Of a stretch of DNA of 64,000 nt, positions 54,297 to 62,881 are shown piece by piece. The DNA comes from Actibacterium atlanticum (GTDB lineage: Bacteria; Pseudomonadota; Alphaproteobacteria; Rhodobacterales; Rhodobacteraceae). Under the pieces are notes generated by a model. It did not search any database, was not told the origin of the DNA, and saw nothing but the letters and a program-made list of their open reading frames with translations. Made by a program: the position numbers and the translations under genes. The stretch covers positions 248,001 through 312,000 of the forward strand of contig NZ_AQQY01000002.1 in the NCBI RefSeq assembly GCF_000671395.1, in the 5' to 3' direction. Within the stretch, counting starts at the first letter, position 1. Each line of letters starts with the position of its first letter.

Positions 54297-55462
54297 GCAC
54301 CTTTGACGCCCCGATGGACGAAGCGCTGAGCGGCTCCAGCCGGATCATCCGGTTGATCGGGCTGGCCTTTGTGCTGTTCATCCTGTGGGCCGCGTTTGCC
54401 TCGGTCGATGAGATCGTGCGCGCAGATGGGCAGGTGGTGTCGTCGTCGCGCGCGCAGATCATCCAGAACCTTGAAGGCGGGATACTGGCGGAACTGAACG
54501 TCGGGCAGGGCGCTTTGGTGGAGGCCGGGCAGGTTCTGGGCCGTTTGCAAGACACCAAGTTCCGCACCACGGCCGAAGACTTGCAGGATCAGATCGACGC
54601 TTTGGAAATCCGTCAACACCGGCTGGAGGCCGAACTGGAAGGCGCGTTTGATTTTAACGTTGCGCCGGAACTGGCGGCACGTTCACCCAGCATTCTGTCC
54701 TCGGAGAAAGCGCTGTTGGATGCGCGCCAAACCGATTACGCCAGCCGCCGGTCTGGCGCGCGCGAGGTGTTGGAACAGGCCCAATCGGAACTGGCCAATC
54801 TGCAAAAGCTTTATAAGCAGAAGGTTGTGGCGCTGGTCGAGGTCAACCGCGCCAAAAAGGCGGTGTCTGACGCGCAGATCAAGTACAATGAGATCGGTAC
54901 CGGGGCCGAGTTGGATCTGGCTGAAGAGTATTCAAAGACCTTGCAGGATCTGACTTCGCGCCGCCAGGAATTGCGGCTGGCGCAGGATCAGCTGGCGCGC
55001 ACGGTGATCACCAGCCCGATGCGTGGGATCGTCAACAACCTGTCTGTGACGACGATCGGCGGCGTGGTGCGTCCGGGGGAAGAGATTTTTGAGATCATCC
55101 CGCTGGGCGAAGAGCTGTTCGTTGAGGCCCGCGTAAGGCCTGAAAACATCGCCAGCGTCGAGCGCGGTCAGGATGCGACGATCAAGCTGACGGCCTATGA
55201 TTACACGATCTATGGCACGCTAAAGGCGCAGGTTGATTTCGTGTCTGCTGATACGTTCGAGGATGAGCGCGACCCGCGCGCCGAGCCGTTTTATAAGGTC
55301 AGCTTGAAGGTGGACGGGTCAGAGTTTTTATCGCGTCACCAAGACATCGAAATTCGCCCCGGCATGCGCGCGCAGGTGGAGCTGCAAACCGGTGCCAAGA
55401 CGGTGCTGAAGTACCTGCTGAAACCGTTGTACAAATCCCGCGAAGCGCTGCGCGAACCCTAG
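54293..55462 (+). CDS. HlyD-family periplasmic adaptor of type I secretion
   Basis: A 389-residue membrane-fusion protein connecting the ABC transporter to TolC. One N-terminal membrane helix (residues 21-40, IRLIGLAFVLFILWAAFAS), the biotinyl-lipoyl-like strand DEIVRADGQVVSSSRAQIIQNLEGGILAELNVGQGALVEAGQVL, a long coiled coil (about 95-230), and the C-terminal beta-barrel with TVITSPMRGIVNNLSVTTIGGVVRPGEEIFEIIP. ATG at 54293 overlaps the ABC stop as ATGA, so TolC, ABC and HlyD genes are coupled. No terminator with a T tract follows; the palindrome AGGGCGCGCCCT at 55461-55472 marks the end. Confidence 0.93.
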   Translation: MSTFDAPMDEALSGSSRIIRLIGLAFVLFILWAAFASVDEIVRADGQVVSSSRAQIIQNLEGGILAELNVGQGALVEAGQVLGRLQDTKFRTTAEDLQDQIDALEIRQHRLEAELEGAFDFNVAPELAARSPSILSSEKALLDARQTDYASRRSGAREVLEQAQSELANLQKLYKQKVVALVEVNRAKKAVSDAQIKYNEIGTGAELDLAEEYSKTLQDLTSRRQELRLAQDQLARTVITSPMRGIVNNLSVTTIGGVVRPGEEIFEIIPLGEELFVEARVRPENIASVERGQDATIKLTAYDYTIYGTLKAQVDFVSADTFEDERDPRAEPFYKVSLKVDGSEFLSRHQDIEIRPGMRAQVELQTGAKTVLKYLLKPLYKSREALREP

Positions 55463-55523
55463 GGCGCGCCCTTGCGCCCCATTGAGGGCCGCGCGGGCGC
55501 CATCCGGGCTGCGCCCGTCTGGG

Positions 55524-55916
55524 TCACTTTGCTGAGACGTCTTCGACAGGGCCGCCGTTGAGTTTCCAGGCCGAGAAACCCCCGGCGATATGGGCGACGG
55601 GTGTCAGCCCCATGTCTTGTGCGGTTTGGGTGGCCAGCGCCGAGCGCCAAGCGGAGGCGCAGTAAAACAGATAGGTTTTGCCCTGCGCGAAGATGTCTTT
55701 GTGGTAGGGGCTTTCGGGGTCGATCCAGAACTCCAGCATCCCGCGCGGGCAGTGGAAGGCGCCGGGAATGCGGCCCTCGCGTTCCAGTTCACGCCGGTCG
55801 CGCAGGTCGACGAAGACGATGTTGTCGTCCTTGAGCATCCCCATGGCTTTGTCCGTCGGGACGGTCTCGATCACCGCATGGGCGGCGGCCAGCAGGTCTT
55901 TGTAGTTCTTGTTCAT
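55524..55916 (-). CDS. Rhodanese-like domain protein
   Basis: A single-domain rhodanese of 130 residues, transferring sulfane sulfur in the cytoplasm or acting as a sensor. The active-site loop is FYCASAWRSALATQ with Cys near residue 90; the first motif VDLRDRRELEREGRIPGAFHCPRGM is complete. There is no signal peptide. ATG at 55916 follows CAGGAGGACACCCC. It lies convergent with the HlyD gene, separated by about 60 bp. Acceptor unknown. Confidence 0.9.
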   Translation of the reverse strand: MNKNYKDLLAAAHAVIETVPTDKAMGMLKDDNIVFVDLRDRRELEREGRIPGAFHCPRGMLEFWIDPESPYHKDIFAQGKTYLFYCASAWRSALATQTAQDMGLTPVAHIAGGFSAWKLNGGPVEDVSAK

Positions 55917-56092
55917 GGGGTGTCCTCCTGTTTGGGGAGGTAACCGGGAATGCGGCGGTTAGGCAATACGAAACAGAGGGTGGCGTTCGCATGTGAGTGA
56001 AGCTGATTGCGTTGAGCTAGGGGCGCATACCCTAGGGTTGAAATGCAGAGGCAATAGACATTACGCTCAACTTGATTTCGAAAGGATATTCA

Positions 56093-57424
56093 ATGGCCCG
56101 ACCCGATTATCTAAGCCAAGGAGAGGTTGCGCGACTTTTCCCAGTACTTGCCACAACGTCTAAGGAAGGGCGAACCACGTCTATCGTTTTGGCATGCATG
56201 ACGCTCGTAAATGAATTCGGATCAGAACTGTTGAGTTCGATAGGGCAGCGTGTGGGAAAGCGATCTAGCGTTGCAACCTACACCGAGATCGTTTTCAAGG
56301 GTGAGAAAGTGGTGGCAAAGGACCGCCCAGACGGGTTGATCGTCATAAGAACGGGCGCACGAGAATGGCGCGCTATGGTGGAGGCCAAGGTTGGAAACGC
56401 TCATATAACTGCGGAGCAAATAGATAGATATCGATTGATCGCAAAAGAGCACAGCATCGATTGCATCATCACTATTTCAAATCAGTTTGCGACCACTCCA
56501 GATCATCACCCTGTCGAAGATGTTCGCAAGAGCCGGTCAAAGATTCCGGTCTATCACTGGTCTTGGATGTTCATCCGAACGGCAGCGGATCTATTGCTGA
56601 GCAATGATGAAGTTAAAGACAGTGACCAGTCTGTCCTGTTGCAGGAGTTAATGCGGTTTCTCACCCATGAAAGCGCCGGCATAAAAGGGTTTGACCGGAT
56701 GCCGCCAGAATGGAGTGAGTTGAATAGGCACATTTCAGCTGGTGGTAAGATTTTGGCGAAGTCTCCAGAGGCCGGAGTGGTTCTAGATGCTTGGCATCAG
56801 GAGACGAAAGATTTGTCGTTGATTCTAAGCCGAGAAACTGAAACGGCAGTACACCAAAAACTCTCTAGGAAGCATTTGAAGGATCCGGCGGAGCGGCTCA
56901 AAGATGAGCTTCAGACGTTGAGAGAAGCGCATCAGCTAGGTGTCAATTTAGATGTTCCAGATGCCGCTGCGCCTTTGACGGTTACCGCTGACCTAAATCG
57001 TCGGACGTTGGAAGTCGGAATGAGCCTGCGGGCACCCGAGGACAGAAAGTCATCTAAAGCGCGGTTAAACTGGTTGTTGAGGCAACTGAGGACGGAAAAT
57101 GCAGGAGAGGTCTTCATCAAGTTTTCTTGGCCCGGCCGAAGCGAAGATACTGTACATAGCCTAATAGATCTTCGTGAAGAACCTGAGCTTTGCGAACGTG
57201 ACAAGAATGATCTGCAGGTTGTCAGCTTCCATGTTTACATGGCCCGTCGGCTTGGTGCGAAGTTTACGCAACAAACCAACTTCGTATCAGAGCTTGAGAC
57301 ACTGGTGCCTGAGTTCTACCGCGAGATCGGTCAGAACCTTTCGGCTTGGCGAAAGCCAGCACCGAAAATTCGCGACGCTGTATCAGAAGTCGGTGAGGGC
57401 CAAGATGCTGGGCCGCAAGCTTAG
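56093..57424 (+). CDS. PD-(D/E)XK nuclease-like protein of unknown function
   Basis: A 443-residue protein, clearly AT-richer than its neighbours. The N-terminal half shows a PD-(D/E)XK-type signature: [34 protein letters not shown], with Asp in RPDG and E-x-K in VEAKVG (about residues 82-106), followed by a [14 protein letters not shown] strand. The rest is helical with a predicted coiled coil ([25 protein letters not shown]) and a C-terminal domain ([23 protein letters not shown]). ATG at 56093 has GAAAGGA upstream. I do not recognise the family. Restriction-like or stress-related activity is an inference. Its stop overlaps the convergent rimO gene by 4 bp. Confidence 0.78.
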   Translation: MARPDYLSQGEVARLFPVLATTSKEGRTTSIVLACMTLVNEFGSELLSSIGQRVGKRSSVATYTEIVFKGEKVVAKDRPDGLIVIRTGAREWRAMVEAKVGNAHITAEQIDRYRLIAKEHSIDCIITISNQFATTPDHHPVEDVRKSRSKIPVYHWSWMFIRTAADLLLSNDEVKDSDQSVLLQELMRFLTHESAGIKGFDRMPPEWSELNRHISAGGKILAKSPEAGVVLDAWHQETKDLSLILSRETETAVHQKLSRKHLKDPAERLKDELQTLREAHQLGVNLDVPDAAAPLTVTADLNRRTLEVGMSLRAPEDRKSSKARLNWLLRQLRTENAGEVFIKFSWPGRSEDTVHSLIDLREEPELCERDKNDLQVVSFHVYMARRLGAKFTQQTNFVSELETLVPEFYREIGQNLSAWRKPAPKIRDAVSEVGEGQDAGPQA

Positions 57425-58794
57425 TGCAGGCAACCCCACAAGTCATACTCCCCCGCTTCGTCCACTTCTACGCTGACGATATCCCCGACCGACAGCCCCT
57501 CGGTGCCTTCGTCAATGAACAGGTTGCCGTCGATCTCGGGGGCGTCGGCTTTGGTGCGGCAGGTGGCGATGCCGTCTTCGTCAATATCGTCGACGATCAC
57601 ATCCATGACCTGACCGACCTTGGCGGCCAGCTTGGCCTCGGAGATCGCCTGCGCCTTCTCCATGAACCGTTCCCAGCGGTCTTGCTTGACCTCGGCCGGG
57701 ACGTGGTCGGGCAGGGCGTTTGAGCGCGCGCCGTCGACGTTTTCGTATTGGAAGCAGCCGACGCGGTCGAGCTGGGCCTCGTCCAGCCAATCGAGCAGGG
57801 TTTGGAACTCCTCTTCCGTCTCACCCGGATAGCCCACAATAAACGTCGAGCGCAGGGTGATGTCGGGGCAATCGCGGCGCCATGCCTGGATTTCGTCCAG
57901 CGTTTTGGCGGCGGCGGCGGGGCGGGCCATGCGTTTCAGGACGTCGGGGTGGGCGTGCTGAAACGGGATGTCCAGATAGGGCAGGATCAGGCCATCCGCC
58001 ATCAGCGGGATCAGTTGGCGCACATGCGGGTAGGGGTAGACATAGTGCAGCCGCACCCACGCGCCCAACGACCCCAGATCGCGGGCCAGATCGGTGATAT
58101 GGGCGCGGTGGCCACGGTCCTCGGCGTGTTTGATATCGACGCCATAGGCCGAGGTATCCTGAGAGATCACCAGCAGTTCTTTGACGCCCGCGTCCACCAG
58201 TTTCTCAGCCTCGCGCAGCACCGCATGGGCCGGGCGCGACGCCAGCTTGCCGCGCATGTCAGGGATGATGCAGAACTTGCACTTGTGGTTACAGCCCTCG
58301 GAGATTTTCAGATAGCTGTAATGGCGCGGGGTCAGCTTGACGCCGCTGGAGGGCAGCAGATCAATGAACGGATCGGGGGCGGGGGGCACGACGCCGTGCA
58401 CCGCGTCCAGCACCTGTTCGTATTGATGCGGGCCGGTGACGGCCATCACGCTGGGATGCGTGCCGCGAATGTAGTCTTCCTCGGCCCCCAAACAGCCGGT
58501 CACGATCACCTTGCCGTTTTCCTTCAATGCCTCGCCGATGGCCTCAAGGCTTTCGGCCTTGGCGCTGTCCAGAAAGCCGCAGGTGTTGACGATCACCGCA
58601 TCGGCCCCGCCGTAATCGGGGGAGATCGCATAGCCCTCGGCCCGCAGGCGGGTCAGGATGCGCTCACTGTCGACCAGCGCCTTGGGGCAGCCAAGCGAGA
58701 CCATGCCGACAGTCGGCTGGCCGGCGCGGGCGGTGTCGGAAATGCGCGCTTTGGGCGCAAGATCAGGGCGGAGGTCGGGCGGATTGCTGGACAT
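57421..58794 (-). CDS. rimO: Ribosomal protein S12 methylthiotransferase RimO
   Basis: RimO, a radical-SAM enzyme with two 4Fe-4S clusters, adds a methylthio group to Asp88 of ribosomal protein S12. The 457-residue length is normal. Seen: the UPF0004 domain cysteines ([31 protein letters not shown]), the radical-SAM CxxxCxxC in [18 protein letters not shown] (about residue 170), and a TRAM domain at the C-terminus ([14 protein letters not shown]...). ATG at 58794 is standard. This core gene is GC-rich but is flanked on both sides by AT-richer genes of unknown function, with a 4-bp overlap on the left. Confidence 0.97.
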   Translation of the reverse strand: MSSNPPDLRPDLAPKARISDTARAGQPTVGMVSLGCPKALVDSERILTRLRAEGYAISPDYGGADAVIVNTCGFLDSAKAESLEAIGEALKENGKVIVTGCLGAEEDYIRGTHPSVMAVTGPHQYEQVLDAVHGVVPPAPDPFIDLLPSSGVKLTPRHYSYLKISEGCNHKCKFCIIPDMRGKLASRPAHAVLREAEKLVDAGVKELLVISQDTSAYGVDIKHAEDRGHRAHITDLARDLGSLGAWVRLHYVYPYPHVRQLIPLMADGLILPYLDIPFQHAHPDVLKRMARPAAAAKTLDEIQAWRRDCPDITLRSTFIVGYPGETEEEFQTLLDWLDEAQLDRVGCFQYENVDGARSNALPDHVPAEVKQDRWERFMEKAQAISEAKLAAKVGQVMDVIVDDIDEDGIATCRTKADAPEIDGNLFIDEGTEGLSVGDIVSVEVDEAGEYDLWGCLH

Positions 58795-58890
58795 GGGGTG
58801 GCGTATAGCGGCGCAAGGGCGGCTTGGGAATAGGGGCGTTGCGCCGCCAGTGCGCTTAAAGCGTACTAGGTGATATAGCTTGCATAGGCT

Positions 58891-59490
58891 TCAAGGTCGC
58901 CGGTCTAGAGAAAGCCTTTTGATGTCAGACTTTGTTTTGATCTGAGAAGCCAGTTTCTTTGGTGACTTCCGAAATCCGATGATCGCCGCGATCAGAGACC
59001 TGGCCAGAACCTCTTTTTCAAGGGCTTCCACATAATCGAACTTGTCTGAAGCGATCTTTTTTAGGTACCCGAACATTGCTTCGGATTGGTTTTCATAAAT
59101 CAAACCACCGAACGAGGATGCGGCCCGGATACATGTGTCGGGCCAATCTTCCCATGGCCAGTCCTTCAATACTGTGCGTAGCTCTGCCTCAAACAAGGCT
59201 GAACCGCTCCAGTAATTACACACAGCGGTGATCACGGCTGCGGACCTATCGCTGAGATTGGTCTCGATGGTGTCATGCTGTCTGAAGCAGGCAAAAAGGT
59301 CCTTATACCTGTCCAAATGATCTTGTTCGAATGGAAAGACCAACGCGAAAGCTAGTAGGCTTTCGTACGATTGTACTTCTATTGGGCCGTAGAAAACTTG
59401 AATAATATCAGTTAGTTCATCTTTAGAAAGCGTTCCCCCTGACTTTGCTTTATCAATATACTTTTCAAATCGGGCTGCGCGTTCTGTCAT
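58891..59490 (-). CDS. Hypothetical protein, helical, acquired-looking
   Basis: A 199-residue protein with no recognised domain. It is helix-rich (MTERAARFEKYIDKAKSGGTLSKDELTDIIQVFYGPIEV and LRTVLKDWPWEDWPDTCIRAASSFGGLIYENQSEAM), resembling HEAT-like or immunity-type proteins. ATG at 59490 has a strong ribosome binding site (GGGAGG) 8 bp upstream; the frame to 59556 is less likely. Base composition is well below the core average. It is monocistronic, read toward rimO. It could be an immunity protein, but nothing near it is a recognisable toxin. Confidence 0.68.
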   Translation of the reverse strand: MTERAARFEKYIDKAKSGGTLSKDELTDIIQVFYGPIEVQSYESLLAFALVFPFEQDHLDRYKDLFACFRQHDTIETNLSDRSAAVITAVCNYWSGSALFEAELRTVLKDWPWEDWPDTCIRAASSFGGLIYENQSEAMFGYLKKIASDKFDYVEALEKEVLARSLIAAIIGFRKSPKKLASQIKTKSDIKRLSLDRRP

Positions 59491-59766
59491 AATTTGAACC
59501 TCCCACAAGTTTTCGGCGGTTTCAGTCGATTTCCTGAGTGTTCGTGCCACGCACAACTCTCTGCGGAGGCATCCTTTACTTTAGTGCACAGAGGCTGATG
59601 CTGGTATATCGCAGAGTTCAGATGTCTTCCGTTCACAATTCCATTCGGTCCACAAGGATTCGCTACGCTATGAACTCACTGTGATACTCACATTCCGGGA
59701 AGAGGTCTGAGAATTCTTCTCGCAAACGGTCTTTGCAAAAGAAGGTTCTTCCCGGTTCTTTTGACG
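59491..59766. other. AT-rich intergenic stretch without a recognisable gene
   Basis: About 276 bp between two minus-strand hypothetical genes. The three longest frames read as non-coding shadows. Near 59741-59760 AAGGTTCTTCCCGGTTC occurs, but no clean terminator. Promoter elements for the gene at 59490 should lie here; none is strong. Confidence 0.4.
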
Positions 59767-60108
59767 TCACGCGTACTCTGGCCACGTAAGACCATCTTGG
59801 AATTTGTCGAACCAGTAGCGCCGTACGTCGGGATCATCCAACCGATCAAACTCTCTGACCAGAGCTTCCAGCTTCTTGCCGATTTGAACGCCGGCGCCAA
59901 ACAGCAATTTGGACAACGTTGTTTGGATCGCAAGCAGCTCATCGAATTTGACGTCGGATTCACCGTAGGAGTGCTTCTGCCCAATCTCCAAAATCAACAC
60001 TTTGCACCGGTTTTCATATGCAAAGAGGCATTGCTGTATTCCCGCCTTTGAACTCTCAAGCTGATCGACGTATTCGCTTAGAACTTCGTCTAAATCCGTT
60101 AGTTCCAT
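59767..60108 (-). CDS. Hypothetical helical protein, 113 residues
   Basis: A small acidic, helical protein: ELTDLDEVLSEYVDQLESSKAGIQQCLFAYENRCKVLILEIGQKH followed by a second helix pair up to GKKLEALVREFDRLDDPDVRRYWFDKFQDGL. It may form a coiled-coil or four-helix bundle. ATG at 60108 with GGAGAAAAGTGTAA upstream. AT-richer than the core. No homology that I recognise; the opposing frames over it have no support. Neighbours are also unknown genes. Confidence 0.6.
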   Translation of the reverse strand: MELTDLDEVLSEYVDQLESSKAGIQQCLFAYENRCKVLILEIGQKHSYGESDVKFDELLAIQTTLSKLLFGAGVQIGKKLEALVREFDRLDDPDVRRYWFDKFQDGLTWPEYA

Positions 60109-60260
60109 TTACACTTTTCTCCGAATGCGAAAGGATTTGTCGCAACGCCAATTTAAAGATGCCTAGCCTAGCAAAGAGATAGGTTAATGCAATTTGGTCG
60201 CGTTCCGGGTTCGGCATAGTTTCCTCGCAGACCGAGTTATTTCGTACGGGAGATGTTCAT

Positions 60261-60683
60261 GTGCTGACACGCAAGCATACATCATTTTTGCTGCTTGGAG
60301 GGATAGCCCTGCCAGTGGTTTACTTCGTCATATTGACTGTGCAGCTCAGTTTCTTGATGCCAGCCCATAATACAGAGGTCGTCGAGTATCGACTGGATGA
60401 TCTGAACTCAGAATTCATGGCGGGCCTCGTCGCACATCTGTCTTCTGACGTTGCCTATGAGTGCGAGTCGCAGCAGACACGATATGTCTGCTATCGAGAA
60501 ACGACTCGGATTGTGCTGCCCTTTGAGGCAAGCAGGATATATTTGAGAGGGCCATTGCCTTCAGGGATCTTGGCTTGGCCTCGGGAGAATACCGCGCTTT
60601 CCGCTGCTTTAAATGATATCGACGTTTACCTCGCGGCCAACAAGGTATCGATTAACAAGGAAGCGGAGCGGGGCGCGCGGTGA
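60261..60683 (+). CDS. Hypothetical membrane-anchored protein
   Basis: A 140-residue protein starting at GTG 60261, with a GGGAG ribosome binding site. Residues 8-32 form one membrane helix (FLLLGGIALPVVYFVILTVQLSFLM), N-terminus positively charged (LTRKH), so the remaining 105 residues should be periplasmic. The soluble part has two cysteines that could form a disulfide (AYECESQQTRYVCYRE) and no known domain. AT-richer than the core. It is read in the opposite direction to the two hypothetical genes on its left. Function unknown. Confidence 0.58.
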   Translation: MLTRKHTSFLLLGGIALPVVYFVILTVQLSFLMPAHNTEVVEYRLDDLNSEFMAGLVAHLSSDVAYECESQQTRYVCYRETTRIVLPFEASRIYLRGPLPSGILAWPRENTALSAALNDIDVYLAANKVSINKEAERGAR

Positions 60684-61015
60684 TGGGCCGGGCGATGCGC
60701 CTCACGGAAGGGGCGCAAAACACTGTTAAAGGCCAGCTGAACTTCGTCCGCTTGATCACCTGCGCTTCAGGTAAATTGGCCCAATAGAACATCTATTAAC
60801 CCTTCGGCTCGGCACAAAGCGCAGGCCGCGCTGGGCCTGCGGCAGCGGTTCCGGTTGCGTCAATCTATGCGCGATGCACAGCATCGCGAGCGCCCGACCC
60901 GCCCCCACAGGGCGGGCGCTTCTCGCCCACCCTTCGGGTCAGGCGCGTTTCAAGGTTGTTGCCTGCTCTGCGCCTGCTTAGGTTACCCTTGAACGTGATT
61001 TAGTGGGGGTGCGTC
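60684..61015. repeat. Gene-free region with a REP-like palindromic cluster
   Basis: Between the hypothetical gene and the AsmA gene. It holds CGCGATGC-ACA-GCATCGCG (60870-60888) and directly after it a 12-bp inverted repeat with one mismatch, GCGCCCGACCCG (60890-60901) and CGGGTCAGGCGC (60935-60946), enclosing GGGCG / CGCCC stems. This stacked GC-rich structure of about 77 bp resembles a repetitive extragenic palindrome. No other copy was found in this window. The left part (60684-60860) shows nothing. Confidence 0.6.
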
Positions 61016-62875
61016 ATGCGCTGGTTGATCCGTAGCTTCTTTGCCTTGGTCCTGTTGGCCGCTTTGCTGGTGGGGGCGGTGTTCTTGCTGCCGGCCGATA
61101 AGATCGCGGCGTTGGCCAGCGATCAGGTGAAGGCGGCGACGGGGCGGGTTTTGACGTTGGAGGGGCGCATCAAGCCCTCAATCTGGCCGCAGATTGGCAT
61201 TCAGGCGGGGCCGGTGGCTTTGTCGAATGCCGACTGGGCCTCGGATCAGCCCATGTTGCAGGCGCAGACCATGCGGATCGGGCTGGACCCGGCAGCCTTG
61301 ATCAAAGGGGATATCGTGATCCGCGAGCTGCAGGTGGTGCAGCCCCAGATCCTGTTGGAAACCTCGGCCGAGGGTCTGGCCAACTGGGAGTTTGGCGCGG
61401 GCACCGCAACGGCTGACAGTGGCGAAGCCAGCGGCACGGCCACGGCCTTTACCATTGATCAGGCCCTGATCAGCGACGGCTCTGTGCGGTTTATCGACCG
61501 CGCCAGCGGCGCCGATTACGCGATCGATGCACTGGACCTGTCGCTCAGCGTGCCAGATTTCAACGGACCGGCCAAATTGTCGCTTTCCGGGCTGATGAAC
61601 GGGCAGAGCGCGCAGGCCGCGTTCGCACTGGGCAATTTCGGTGCGGCGTTGAACGGCGATGTCAGCACGGTCAAGCTTGAGGCCGATCTGGCGGGGGCGG
61701 ATCTGAGTTTCGAGGGCCGCGCGGGGCTGGAGCCTTTGGCCGCCGAGGGCGCGCTGTCTCTGAGCGCGGCAAATCTGGGCCCCGTGCTGGCGCTGGCCGG
61801 ACAGAGCGCCGATTTGCCATCTGGTCTTGGTACGGTTTCGGCCAAGGGCAATGTCACGCTTGCGCCACAGGGCACCGTGCATCTGCGCGACGGGGTGATT
61901 GGCTTTGCCGGAAACACGTTGTCGGGTGCTTTAGATGTTGATCCCAACGGCGCACGCCCCAAGCTGAACGGGCAATTGTCGACGGGGGTGCTGGATCTGA
62001 TCGCGTTAAGCGGCGCAACGGACAGCGGCGCGGGCGCGGCCAGTTCGGGCTGGTCCACGGCACCGATTGATGTGTCGGGGCTGGCGGCGGTGGATGCGTC
62101 CATCGCGCTAAGCGCGCAGGGGGTGAAGCTGCCGGGTTTGACGCTAAACGCGACCCGCGCGCTGGTCACCCTGTCGGACCGCCGTCTGGTCTTTGATCTG
62201 CGCGAGCTGCGCGCCTATGAGGGATTGATCACAGGCGAGTTTGTGATCAACGGGCGCGGGGGCCTGTCGGTGGGCGGGGATCTGTCGCTGGACGGTCTGG
62301 CCCTGCAGCCTGCGCTAAGCGAACTGGCGAGCTATGAAAAACTGACGGGCACAGGTGCCGCGCAGTTAAAGTTCCTTGCTTCGGGCAATTCCGAGGCTGC
62401 ACTGGCCAACAGCCTGTCCGGGTCGGGCGCGCTTTCGTTTTCGGACGGATTGTTTCTGGGGGTCGACCTTGCGTCAGCCTATCAGAGCGATCAAAGCGGC
62501 GATGCCTCGGGGCGCACTGTCTTTGACAAGGTCACGGCGACGTTTGACATTGCGGGCGGTGTGCTGAGCAACGAAGATTTCGTGCTGGATGGCCCGCGCA
62601 TCAAGGCCACCGGCAAAGGCACCGTTGGGATCGGGGCGCAGGTGCTGGATTACCGCCTGATCCCGGTCGCCTTTGCCCGCAATGATGCCGAGCGCAGCTT
62701 GAAAGTCCCCCTGCGGGTGACCGGCAGCTGGGATGCACCAAAACTGAAACTGGATGCTGAAACCGCCGTCAAGGAACGGGTCGAAGAAAAGATTGAGACC
62801 CGCAAAGAAGAACTTAAGGAAAGCGCGCGCGAGAAACTGCGCGAAAAACTTCTGGAACGACTAGGCAACCAATAG
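61016..62875 (+). CDS. AsmA-family protein
   Basis: A 619-residue AsmA-like protein, probably in the inner membrane and involved in outer-membrane lipid or protein homeostasis. One N-terminal membrane helix (LIRSFFALVLLAALLVGAVFLLP, residues 3-25), then the AsmA signature TGRVLTLEGRIKPSIWPQIGIQAGPVALSNADW, beta-rich repeats of the bridge-like type, and the C-terminal AsmA_2 region (GVLSNEDFVLDGPRIKATGKGTVGIGAQVLDYRLIPV). It ends in a basic coiled coil (KERVEEKIETRKEELKESAREKLREKLLERL). ATG at 61016 follows GTGGGGGTGCGTC. Its terminus is 7 bp from the convergent MFS gene. Confidence 0.9.
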   Translation: MRWLIRSFFALVLLAALLVGAVFLLPADKIAALASDQVKAATGRVLTLEGRIKPSIWPQIGIQAGPVALSNADWASDQPMLQAQTMRIGLDPAALIKGDIVIRELQVVQPQILLETSAEGLANWEFGAGTATADSGEASGTATAFTIDQALISDGSVRFIDRASGADYAIDALDLSLSVPDFNGPAKLSLSGLMNGQSAQAAFALGNFGAALNGDVSTVKLEADLAGADLSFEGRAGLEPLAAEGALSLSAANLGPVLALAGQSADLPSGLGTVSAKGNVTLAPQGTVHLRDGVIGFAGNTLSGALDVDPNGARPKLNGQLSTGVLDLIALSGATDSGAGAASSGWSTAPIDVSGLAAVDASIALSAQGVKLPGLTLNATRALVTLSDRRLVFDLRELRAYEGLITGEFVINGRGGLSVGGDLSLDGLALQPALSELASYEKLTGTGAAQLKFLASGNSEAALANSLSGSGALSFSDGLFLGVDLASAYQSDQSGDASGRTVFDKVTATFDIAGGVLSNEDFVLDGPRIKATGKGTVGIGAQVLDYRLIPVAFARNDAERSLKVPLRVTGSWDAPKLKLDAETAVKERVEEKIETRKEELKESAREKLREKLLERLGNQ

Positions 62876-62881
62876 TCGCGG

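Noticed and set aside
55461..55520. Palindrome AGGGCGCGCCCT after the HlyD gene as a terminator or attachment site
   Set aside because: No T-run and no second copy; a GC-rich palindrome of this length is not exceptional here.
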